From contig NZ_QFZK01000022.1 in assembly GCF_003415675.1 (NCBI RefSeq), positions 1-51,204 on the forward strand: a stretch of 51,204 nucleotides of DNA. The letters run 5' to 3'. This DNA is from Rhodoferax lacus (lineage in GTDB: Bacteria > Pseudomonadota > Gammaproteobacteria > Burkholderiales > Burkholderiaceae_C). Shown here in pieces: positions 26,461-33,298 of the stretch; position 1 is the stretch's first letter, and the number at the start of each line of letters is the position of its first letter. Both the position numbers and the translations under genes were made by a program. The notes under the pieces were generated by a model. The model was given only the letters and a program-made list of their open reading frames with translations. It was not told the origin of the DNA and made no database searches.

Positions 26461-26708
26461 CCCTTCTGGCCCTCGAAGGGGTCCCGCCGCGAGCGGGTCT
26501 GGCGGCGCGGTATGAGCATGTCGTCATCCTTGTTCAGTGCCACCGCATCGAGCAGCCCTTGCCAATCACTTGGTTTGCGCGACAACACCACATCGCCCGT
26601 GGCAGGGTCCCTGCGGATAAAAACCTCGGCCACGTCAAAGCGGAACTCCAATGGCAAGCGCACCGCCTGGCTGCGGCCTGTGACAAATATTTTGGCTGTT
26701 TGGTTCAT
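26457..26708 (-). CDS. vapB: VapB-family antitoxin (AbrB/MazE-like N-terminus)
   Basis: I start at ATG 26708 (MNQTAKIFVTGRSQAVRLPLEFRF), because AAGGA lies 8 bases ahead and this matches the family start; an ATG at 26723 adds five residues. The product is 83 aa. TAKIFVTGRSQAVRLP is a swapped-hairpin DNA-binding signature. The C-terminal basic tail (RRQTRSRRDPFEG) would wrap the toxin. Together with VapC it should repress its own promoter at the inverted repeat just upstream. Confidence 0.92.
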   Translation of the reverse strand: MNQTAKIFVTGRSQAVRLPLEFRFDVAEVFIRRDPATGDVVLSRKPSDWQGLLDAVALNKDDDMLIPRRQTRSRRDPFEGQKG

Positions 26709-26720
26709 TGTGAATTCCTT

Positions 26721-26748
26721 CATACCAAATGATATGTCTCATGGTATG
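26721..26748. promoter_or_regulatory. Inverted repeat CATACCA-N14-TGGTATG, putative VapBC operator
   Basis: The arms (26721-26727 and 26742-26748) are perfect 7-bp complements and lie 13 bases upstream of the vapB start. Position and symmetry match autoregulation sites of vapBC modules. Confidence 0.6.
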
Positions 26749-26796
26749 CATCAAAACCTCATCTGTCAATGCGCCATCGACAGCTGAAATTTAACG

Positions 26797-26912
26797 TCAG
26801 GCTTCAGGCCGCTTTAGCGAATGACCGGTGTGCTGTGGAGTGACTGTGAGGACTTGGAGCTGATGGGATCCTTCAAAACGGTGCCACAGGCCTTTGGGAA
26901 CCATAAGCTCTC
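26797..26912 (-). pseudogene. C-terminal remnant of a cupin-domain protein
   Basis: Read on the minus strand this segment encodes ELMVPKGLWHRFEG and then LQVLTVTPQHTGHS, ending KRPEA and a stop. The VPKGxWHRFE and VLTVTPQ pattern is typical of the C-terminal strand region of small cupins. Only about 38 residues survive; upstream it runs directly into an sbcC-like fragment in another frame. I read it as a broken gene left by rearrangement. Confidence 0.55.
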
Positions 26913-26990
26913 CTGCACATGCGAGATCACCCTCACCTTGCGGCCCGGGGATTGCAAGTTGTCCAACGCGTCCATGGCGATGCGCAGGGA
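26909..26990 (-). pseudogene. 82-bp copy of the sbcC 3' region (direct repeat of 28006-28087)
   Basis: Aligned by eye, 75 of 82 bases match 28006-28087 inside the intact sbcC. The minus-strand translation is SLRIAMDALDNLQS, then GRKV, then VISHVQE, with Pro and Arg replacing Leu and Gly; the other mismatches are silent. It has the same orientation as the full gene. Homology stops sharply on both sides. Together with the intact copy it brackets mntA-hepT. Confidence 0.85.
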
Positions 26991-27218
26991 CACCCGCAGG
27001 CTGACCATCGAAAGCTCGCTCACCGGCCGGGAGGCCGGCATCATTGGCGCCATTGCCCTGGGCGCGGACAACACGCTGTCTACGCAGGGGCTCAGAGGAT
27101 TCAGGAGCGGGGAGTGAGGCAAGGGAGCGGGCGCTGCGTCCGGCTACCGAGGCTTTTTTGCATGCAGACCGATTAGCTTTGCTACTATGCGAAGCAGTCC
27201 AGTCAATGTTGAGCCCCA
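26991..27218. other. Intergenic scrap between the sbcC fragment and mntA
   Basis: No intact gene is seen. The first half, read on the plus strand, gives LTIESSLTGREAGIIGAIAL, a pattern loosely like the end of ROK-type sugar kinases, which suggests another gene remnant; this is weak. The second half (from about 27150) is less GC-rich and probably holds the mntA promoter, with TTGCAT and TACTAT as tentative elements 19 bases apart. Confidence 0.35.
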
Positions 27219-27521
27219 ATGCCCATAAACCGCAGACCCTCCGAGGTACTTCGCACACATCGGGAATTCATCCGAGATGTTGCGCTGCTTCACCGCACGG
27301 AAAACCTGCGCGTTTTTGGCTCAGTCTTGCGAGGTGAAGATACCGAAAGCAGTGACCTGGACCTGTTGGTGGACCCCTTGCCGGGCGCCACGCTGCTGGA
27401 CCTTGGTGCCATACAGATCGAGCTGGAAGAAGCCCTGGGTATAGCCGTTGATGTGCTGACACCGGGCGACCTGCCGGAAAGATTCAGGGCGCAGGTTTTG
27501 AGCGAGGCCGTTCCGGTGTGA
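27219..27521 (+). CDS. mntA: MntA-type minimal nucleotidyltransferase antitoxin
   Basis: The 100-aa product carries the exact minimal nucleotidyltransferase motif GSX10DXD: Gly34-Ser35 in VFGSVLRGE and Asp46/Asp48 in SSDLDLLVD. In the HepT/MntA systems, this enzyme neutralises HepT by adding AMP units to a tyrosine. The stop overlaps the GTG start of hepT by 4 bases. The module lies between an sbcC fragment and the intact sbcC end. Confidence 0.93.
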   Translation: MPINRRPSEVLRTHREFIRDVALLHRTENLRVFGSVLRGEDTESSDLDLLVDPLPGATLLDLGAIQIELEEALGIAVDVLTPGDLPERFRAQVLSEAVPV

Positions 27522-27871
27522 ACGCTCAGCAAAGACGGCTTCGCTACGAAGATTACACACGGCACATTCTGGATGCCGCCAGTCAAGTGCGCACCTACCT
27601 CGCGGGTGTCAGCAAAAAAGAGTTCCTCCTGGACCGAAAAACACAGGATGCAGTCATCCTGAAATTGCTGGTGATCGGCGAGGCAGCAGCGCAAATTCTG
27701 GATGAACACGGAGCAGTCGCGCAGACGCAGCCCGATATTCCGTGGCACCAGATGAAGGGTATGCGCAACCGAATGGTTCACGGCTACTTCGAGACCAACC
27801 TGGATCTGGTGTGGGAGACGGTGCAGGTCTTTCTTCCAGACCTTGAACGCAAGCTGCAGCGAACACAATAG
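27518..27871 (+). CDS. hepT: HepT-type HEPN domain ribonuclease toxin (DUF86)
   Basis: Starting at GTG 27518, the 117-aa product has the HEPN signature RX4HXY: Arg83, His88 and Tyr90 in MRNRMVHGYFE. Tyr90 is the expected target of MntA modification. Other conserved parts are YTRHILDAASQVRTYL, FLLDRKTQDAVILKLLVIGEAA and IPWHQMKGMRN. HEPN toxins cleave RNA (tRNA or mRNA). The gene converges on sbcC with 60 bases between stops. Confidence 0.93.
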   Translation: MNAQQRRLRYEDYTRHILDAASQVRTYLAGVSKKEFLLDRKTQDAVILKLLVIGEAAAQILDEHGAVAQTQPDIPWHQMKGMRNRMVHGYFETNLDLVWETVQVFLPDLERKLQRTQ

Positions 27872-27877
27872 TGAGAC

Positions 27878-27920
27878 GGGCTCGCCAACGAGTTTTGAAA
27901 ATTTCAAGACGCACGAGCCC
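27878..27920. terminator. Bidirectional hairpin between hepT and sbcC
   Basis: GGGCTCG (27878-27884) pairs with CGAGCCC (27914-27920), and an inner TTGAAA-A-TTTCAA palindrome (27895-27907) extends the structure. CTTTCT follows on the plus side. Its place between two convergent stops supports termination. Confidence 0.5.
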
Positions 27921-27931
27921 CTTTCTGCCAA

Positions 27932-30900
27932 TCACCCCACCACCACCCGGCTCAATCCCCCCGCCTGGCGCTGCACCTGCACCCGTGTGCCAATGCGCTC
28001 GGTCATCTCCTGCACATGCGAGATCACGCCCACCTTGCGGCCCAGGGATTGCAGGTTGTCCAGGGCGTCCATGGCAATGCGCAGGGAGTCGGCGTCCAGG
28101 CTGCCAAAGCCTTCGTCGATGAACAGCGACTCCACGCGCACGCGGTGTGAGGACAGCGACGCCAATCCGAGCGCCATGGCCAGCGAGACCAGAAACGATT
28201 CGCCGCCCGAGAGCGAGTGCACCGAGCGCACTTCATCACCCATGTCGCGGTCCACCACCAGCAGGCCCAGGCTGCCTTCTATGCGCTTGAGCTGGTAGCG
28301 CGTGCTCAGGGCCTGCAGGTGGCTGTTGCCGTAGCCCAGCAGGATGTCCAATGTGAGCTGCTGGGCAAAGTTGCGGAACTTCTTGCCATCTGCCGAGCCT
28401 ATGAGCTCGCCGAGTTGCGACCAGACCTTTGCTGCGGCGGTCTGCAGGGCTATCTGTCCACGCAGTGCGCCTGATGCGGCTAGGCGTTCGTCGTCGCGGG
28501 CTAGGTCCAGCTTCAGGGCCGATAGCGTTTCGGCGAGGGTTGTGATGTTGGTGTTGAGCTGGTGCAGCTGCTCTTGCAAGGCCTGTTCGCTGTCCTGCGT
28601 GGCGCGGGTTGCCTCGTGCGCAGCCAATGACTGCCTGCGTGTCTCCAATACGGCATGCGCCTTGGTGACTGCGCTCTGCAGGGCTTGCAGGGCCTGGCGC
28701 TCTTGCGTTATCCACGCTGGCTCCGCGGCCAGCAGGGTTTGCAGTGCGTCTGTGCCCAGCGTATGGCCTTGCTGCGGGCTGTCGGGCTCGGCCTGTGTCC
28801 GGTTGTTGAAGTCGCGCAGCCATTCACCCAGCTTGCGCTCTGCCGCGGCGTGCGCGCTATGTTCCTGTGCGAGTTGCAACGTGGCCAAACGCAGGGATTC
28901 GTTCAGGCGCGTGACGCCGGCTTGCACGGTTTGCAGTGCCGTTTGCGATTCATTCAACTGGCTCTTGGCCTGGTTGATGGAGCTACTCAAGCTGGCTTCC
29001 ACCACCGACACCGCCCGGCCCTGCAGCAGACTGGCGCGCTCCGTTTGATAGCCCTGCAAGGTGGTTTGGACTGTCTGGCACCGGTCCATCTGCATTTGCA
29101 GTTGCTGCGTGGCCTGGTCGCAGGCACTGGCTGCCGCCTGTGTCTGAATCTGCAGCTCGGCCATGCGCTGCGTAAGAAGTGTTTGGCCTTGCTGTTGCTG
29201 TGCCCAAGCCTGGGCATTGGCTTGGCATTGCGCCACAAATGCCTCTGGCGCGGCACTCCAACGCTCGCGCCAACTGGTATCAGCAAAGGCGGCATCCAGT
29301 TGGGTCAGGGTGCTGTCCAGTTGCTGGGCCAGCTCAGCCAGCTTGTGCTGCGTGCTGTCCTGGGCTTGGGTGGTCTGGCTGGCGCTGGAGCTCAGGCGGG
29401 TCACAGCATCCCGGGCTTGTGCCAAGGCGGTGTTGGCGGTGTTGAGAGCCCGTTGTGCCGCGTCCTTGTGCTGGAGGTTCCGGCGGTGCGCTGCCTCTTG
29501 CGCGCTGAGGTCAGCCAGTGCCTTGCGGGCCAGGTCCTGGCGCTCTTGCAGCCACGCGTTGCGCGCATTCACGGGAATGGCGTCCACCTCGGACTGCAGG
29601 GCCAGTGCGGTCCACTCCTGCACCAGTGCGGCGTGCTGGGCGGCAAGCTGCTCCAGCTCGCGGGCGCATTGCACCAGGGCCTGGGTGGCGCTGGACTGGT
29701 TGGCGGTAGCCACGGCGTGCTGCTGCTGCACGGCCGTGAGTGCAAGCCGGGCTTGGGCCACATGGTCTTGCAGGCCGTGCAACACGGCATTGAGCGCAGG
29801 GTTGTGGTCCGTATAGGGGTGGTCGAGCGCGCCGCAGACCGGGCACGGCTGCTCGGGCTGCAGTTGCGTGCGCAGAGTTTCAGCGCCCTTGCTGGCGGCC
29901 AGTTGGGACAGTTGCAGCGCCTGCTCGGCAGAGTGCTGCGCGCTAGCCAGCAGGGGCTGGCTATGGGCGCACTCCTGCAGCGTGCGTTCGCTGTCAGCCA
30001 GGGTGTTGGTGTGCGCCTTCTGCTGTTCTTGCAGACGGAGGCGCTGGGCGCGCACATCGCTGCGCTTTTGCCACAAGAGTGCGGCGGCCTGCAGGTGATC
30101 GCGCTGTTCTTCGAGTGACTGCTTGTCTTGGGCTAGGGCGTCGGCATCGCCTGCGGCGCAGGCCTGAATCTGGATAGCCAGATGCTGTTCAGCGGTGTTG
30201 GCGAAGGCTGTGGCTTGCTGCAGAGTGGTGTGCGCGGTCTCCAACTGCTGCTGGGCGGCGGCAGCTTGGAACTCCAACGCACGGGCCTCGGCCTGGCTAG
30301 CTCCTTGGCCAACCAACACGGTTTGCGCGTTGGCAAACAGGGTCTCCCAACGCGGCCAGCCCTCCTGCAGGGCGCGCAGGGGCGCGTGGCTTTCTAACCA
30401 ACCAACAGTGCTTTGCAGGTCCGCTTGGGTCTGGGTGCTTTGCTCTGCCAGGGCCGCTTGGCGCTGGGCCTCTGCATCCCTGTGGGCCTGGGCTTCGGTT
30501 TGCGCAAGTAACGCCGCCTGCACCTGCGGTGTGACAGCCAGGATGCTGGCGTCGAGCGCGCGGGCCTGGTCGATGGCGGGCTGTTGCTCGGCTTTGGCGG
30601 CATCGGCCTGCCGGGCCTCTTCACGCGCGGCATCGAAGGCGCTCTGGCAATTTAGTGAGCTCTCCTGTGCTTGGGCCTGCAGGGCCGCAGCGTCGGCCTG
30701 CGCCTGCGTGGCGGCCGCAGCAGAAAGGGTCAGGCGCTGCAGTTCGGCCCACAGGGGGCGTGCGCTCTGCACCTGCTCCAGTTGGGCCAAGTGCGCATGG
30801 CGGGGCGCGGCTGCCTGTAGCTCGGTGATGGCGGCTGCGTGCTCGGTGCTGGCTTGCTGCAGCGCGTGCTGGTGTTGGGCTTGCTGTTGGAACCAGCGTT

Positions 30901-31690
30901 GGTGGCCTTCGACGTCTGCCTTTTGCGATGCCAACAAGGTGGCGGCAACGCCCTGGGTTTGCAGTGTGGCGTCCTTCTCGGCGCGGGCCTCTGCCTCCAT
31001 CGGCAGCTGGTCTTTCAAGCGGCTGTGCAGTTGCGCCAGCACCTCGTTCTCAGTCTTCATGCGGGCATAGGCCTGGCGCGAGATGGCAGAAAAAGTCTCG
31101 GTGCCGGTGAGGGTTTGCAGGAGCTCGGCGCGCTCGTCGTCGGGGGCTTTGAGAAAGGTGGCAAAGTCGTTTTGCGCCAGCAGCACGGCGCGGGTGAACT
31201 GCTCAAACGACAGGCCTATGCAGGCCTCGATCAGGCGCAGGGTTTCGGTCTTGGTGTGGTCGCCCAGACGCTGACCGTCCACGATGCGCTGCAAGGTGAT
31301 CTCGCTGGCTTGCAGCTTGCCATCAGACTTTGCGCGGGCGCGCCGGGCGCTCCAGCGGGCGCGGTAGGCCACGCCGTCGTTGCCCACAAAGTCCACTTCG
31401 GCAAAGCCTTCGCTGGCGCCCCGGCGCAGCAGGGTGCGCGGGTCCGAGGGCGAGACATCGTGTTCTCCCACATCGGGGATGCTCTCGCCCTTGGCTGTCG
31501 CCTTGGCCAAGCGTGGTGTGCGCTCGTACAGGGCCAGGCAAAGGGCGTCTAGCAAAGTGCTTTTGCCCGAGCCCGTGGTGCCGGTGATGGCATACAGCCC
31601 GGCGCTGGCCAGGGGTTCGCGCTCAAAGTCGACCACGAATTCGGCGGCCAGCGAGGCCAGATTTTTGCCGCGAATGGCGAGGATCTTCAT
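27932..31690 (-). CDS. sbcC: Exonuclease SbcCD subunit C (SMC/Rad50-like ATPase)
   Basis: The 1252-aa product starts MKILAIRGKNLASLAAEFVV with Walker A GTTGSGKST (residues 37-45) and the Q-loop region AVLLAQNDFATFLKA. Long Gln/Ala-rich coiled coils flank the zinc hook CPVC (Cys616 and Cys619). The C-terminal head has the ABC signature HSLSGGESFLVSLAMALGLASL and Walker B SLFIDEGFGSLD. With SbcD it forms an ATP-dependent nuclease that opens DNA hairpins and clears protein-blocked ends. It is about 200 residues longer than E. coli SbcC (1048), mostly in the coiled coils. The start overlaps the sbcD stop (ATGA). The end is duplicated in part at 26909-26990. Confidence 0.96.
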   Translation of the reverse strand: MKILAIRGKNLASLAAEFVVDFEREPLASAGLYAITGTTGSGKSTLLDALCLALYERTPRLAKATAKGESIPDVGEHDVSPSDPRTLLRRGASEGFAEVDFVGNDGVAYRARWSARRARAKSDGKLQASEITLQRIVDGQRLGDHTKTETLRLIEACIGLSFEQFTRAVLLAQNDFATFLKAPDDERAELLQTLTGTETFSAISRQAYARMKTENEVLAQLHSRLKDQLPMEAEARAEKDATLQTQGVAATLLASQKADVEGHQRWFQQQAQHQHALQQASTEHAAAITELQAAAPRHAHLAQLEQVQSARPLWAELQRLTLSAAAATQAQADAAALQAQAQESSLNCQSAFDAAREEARQADAAKAEQQPAIDQARALDASILAVTPQVQAALLAQTEAQAHRDAEAQRQAALAEQSTQTQADLQSTVGWLESHAPLRALQEGWPRWETLFANAQTVLVGQGASQAEARALEFQAAAAQQQLETAHTTLQQATAFANTAEQHLAIQIQACAAGDADALAQDKQSLEEQRDHLQAAALLWQKRSDVRAQRLRLQEQQKAHTNTLADSERTLQECAHSQPLLASAQHSAEQALQLSQLAASKGAETLRTQLQPEQPCPVCGALDHPYTDHNPALNAVLHGLQDHVAQARLALTAVQQQHAVATANQSSATQALVQCARELEQLAAQHAALVQEWTALALQSEVDAIPVNARNAWLQERQDLARKALADLSAQEAAHRRNLQHKDAAQRALNTANTALAQARDAVTRLSSSASQTTQAQDSTQHKLAELAQQLDSTLTQLDAAFADTSWRERWSAAPEAFVAQCQANAQAWAQQQQGQTLLTQRMAELQIQTQAAASACDQATQQLQMQMDRCQTVQTTLQGYQTERASLLQGRAVSVVEASLSSSINQAKSQLNESQTALQTVQAGVTRLNESLRLATLQLAQEHSAHAAAERKLGEWLRDFNNRTQAEPDSPQQGHTLGTDALQTLLAAEPAWITQERQALQALQSAVTKAHAVLETRRQSLAAHEATRATQDSEQALQEQLHQLNTNITTLAETLSALKLDLARDDERLAASGALRGQIALQTAAAKVWSQLGELIGSADGKKFRNFAQQLTLDILLGYGNSHLQALSTRYQLKRIEGSLGLLVVDRDMGDEVRSVHSLSGGESFLVSLAMALGLASLSSHRVRVESLFIDEGFGSLDADSLRIAMDALDNLQSLGRKVGVISHVQEMTERIGTRVQVQRQAGGLSRVVVG

Positions 31691-32973
31691 GGCCGGGCTC
31701 CTGCGTCCAAAGCGTCCACAGGGGCGTTGAGAAGCTCGGTGAAGGCGGCCATGAGGTCATCGGGCGGTGCCTCATCGAACTTGTGCTGGTAGAGGCGCTC
31801 GAAGTAATCAGCGGGCTGAAGGCGGCTGAGTTCATCGATGCTCACGACCGGTGCCGCGCTCTCGGTGCCTTTGCGCGCCGAGCTGGTTTCAATGCGCACC
31901 AGGCGCACTGGCTTGCCCGTCAGAGCTTCTTCCACCTGCAGGCGCAGGCCCGGCTCGGGCTGGCTGAGCTGCACGCGCACCTGCAGATAAGGCCACTGCT
32001 CCTGCGGCGCGTCCGTCAGACCGTCTGCAAATTCAAGGGCTTGCAGTGCCTGCAAGACCTCCTCCAGCGGTGCGGCCTGTTTGGGCACGCGCAGCATATC
32101 CACGCTGCGCGGAATCAGCAGCGCGCGGGTGCTGGCAACGGCCTCACCATCCAGTTCCGCGATTACCACTTGGTGCTGGTAGTCCACTTCCGAAAACGAC
32201 ATGGGCAAGGGGCTGCCGCAGTAGCGGCGCGTGGCATCTCCCCCCACCTGTTGCGCCAGGTGCAAATGGCCCAAGGCCACATAGGCAATGCCGGGGGCAA
32301 ACACCTTGGCCGACAAGGCCTCGGCCCCGCCGATGACGATGTTCCGCTCCGACTCCACCGACACCTGGCCCCCGCTGATGTGGCAATGGCCCAGCGCGAT
32401 GATGGCTTGGCCCGGACTGCGCAGCTCCAGCGCGTAGGCATAGGCCTGGGCATAGATGGCCTCTACGCCCGCCCTGTAGGCGTCTGCCGCGCCCTCCACA
32501 CGGGGTACATCGCCGGGGCGCAGAAAAGGCATGGCAATGCACCAGGCGGCCACAGCGCCGGTTTTGCTTTTGAGCGGCACCACGATGCGGCTGAAGTCCG
32601 CGCCCGGCTCTGCATCGGCGCCCGCGCCCGCACGATTGCGGCCGGTGTGCCCCACCACATAGGCCTCCAGCAGCGCGAGAAACGGTGCCGGTGCTTCCAT
32701 ACGGCCGGGCGAATCGTGGTTGCCCGCCGTCATGACGATGCCCAACTGGGGCACGCGGCGGCGCGCCTCGGTCAGGAACTGGTAGAGCTGGTTCTGAGAG
32801 GCAGAAGACGGGTTGGTGTTGTCAAACACATCGCCCGCAATCAGCAGCGCATCCACCTGCTCGGCCACCAGCGTATCGAGCAGCCAGGCCAGAAACTGCG
32901 CGTGCTCATAGCTGCGGTCAAATTGGTTGAGGCTCTGGCCCAGGTGCCAGTCAGAGGTGTGCAAAAGTTTCAT
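31687..32973 (-). CDS. sbcD: Exonuclease SbcCD subunit D (Mre11-like)
   Basis: Start ATG 32973 (MKLLHTSDWHLGQSLNQFDR) gives 428 aa; the longer frame lacks family resemblance. Metallophosphoesterase motifs are visible: SDWHLG, LIAGDVFDN, TAGNHDSPGR, ALGHCHISGGQ and YVALGHLHLAQ. Two Mn2+ ions bound here cut DNA; SbcC supplies the ATPase and tether. The gene overlaps sbcC by 4 bases. Its promoter should lie in the AT-richer 33120-33160, where TAAAAT occurs on the minus strand. Confidence 0.96.
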   Translation of the reverse strand: MKLLHTSDWHLGQSLNQFDRSYEHAQFLAWLLDTLVAEQVDALLIAGDVFDNTNPSSASQNQLYQFLTEARRRVPQLGIVMTAGNHDSPGRMEAPAPFLALLEAYVVGHTGRNRAGAGADAEPGADFSRIVVPLKSKTGAVAAWCIAMPFLRPGDVPRVEGAADAYRAGVEAIYAQAYAYALELRSPGQAIIALGHCHISGGQVSVESERNIVIGGAEALSAKVFAPGIAYVALGHLHLAQQVGGDATRRYCGSPLPMSFSEVDYQHQVVIAELDGEAVASTRALLIPRSVDMLRVPKQAAPLEEVLQALQALEFADGLTDAPQEQWPYLQVRVQLSQPEPGLRLQVEEALTGKPVRLVRIETSSARKGTESAAPVVSIDELSRLQPADYFERLYQHKFDEAPPDDLMAAFTELLNAPVDALDAGARP

Positions 32974-33298
32974 CGCTGCATTGTGGCCGCAGCGCGGCGC
33001 AGGGCGTGCGCTCGGGCGGGCTGGGGAAACAGCCAACAGATGCGCCGGGATAGGAGGGGTGTGGGGTCGTGTGGTGAGCCTGGGTTGGCTCTAGCCTGTA
33101 GAAGCGGTTGAATGGTTCCCGCCTGTGGCAATTTTAAATTACCAATTAAATCGAATCACAAAGACTGTGCCGACCCGCCAATTTGCAAGCGATTTACCTG
33201 TGCCAAATCTCTCTTGGCAGGCGAAATTATCGAATCAAGAATCGAATCAAAATACCCCTTGCTGGCGTCGAAATTTCCCACGCCAGCTGCGCTTTTGA
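32974..33298. other. Intergenic region between recD and sbcD
   Basis: This 325-base gap is GC-rich next to sbcD and AT-richer from about 33120. It contains three copies of ATCGAATCA (33150-33158, 33229-33237, 33241-33249), the last two in 12-base tandem, and a hairpin at 33261-33287. No convincing gene is present; an open minus-strand frame ending near 33156 shows no family I recognise. Confidence 0.5.
33261..33287 (-). terminator. Hairpin after recD, possible terminator
   Basis: GCTGGCGT (33261-33268) and ACGCCAGC (33280-33287) are perfect 8-bp complements with an 11-base loop, 11 bases past the recD stop. On the minus strand it is followed by AAGGGGTATTTT, a weak T-tract. Confidence 0.45.

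Noticed and set aside
26797..27258. A 153-codon minus-strand frame as one intact gene
   Set aside because: Only its last ~38 residues look like a protein family (cupin); the middle matches sbcC in a different frame, so it is a patchwork.
33156..33298. Small gene behind recD in another frame
   Set aside because: About 45 residues continue an antisense-like frame inside recD; no start site or family resemblance of its own.
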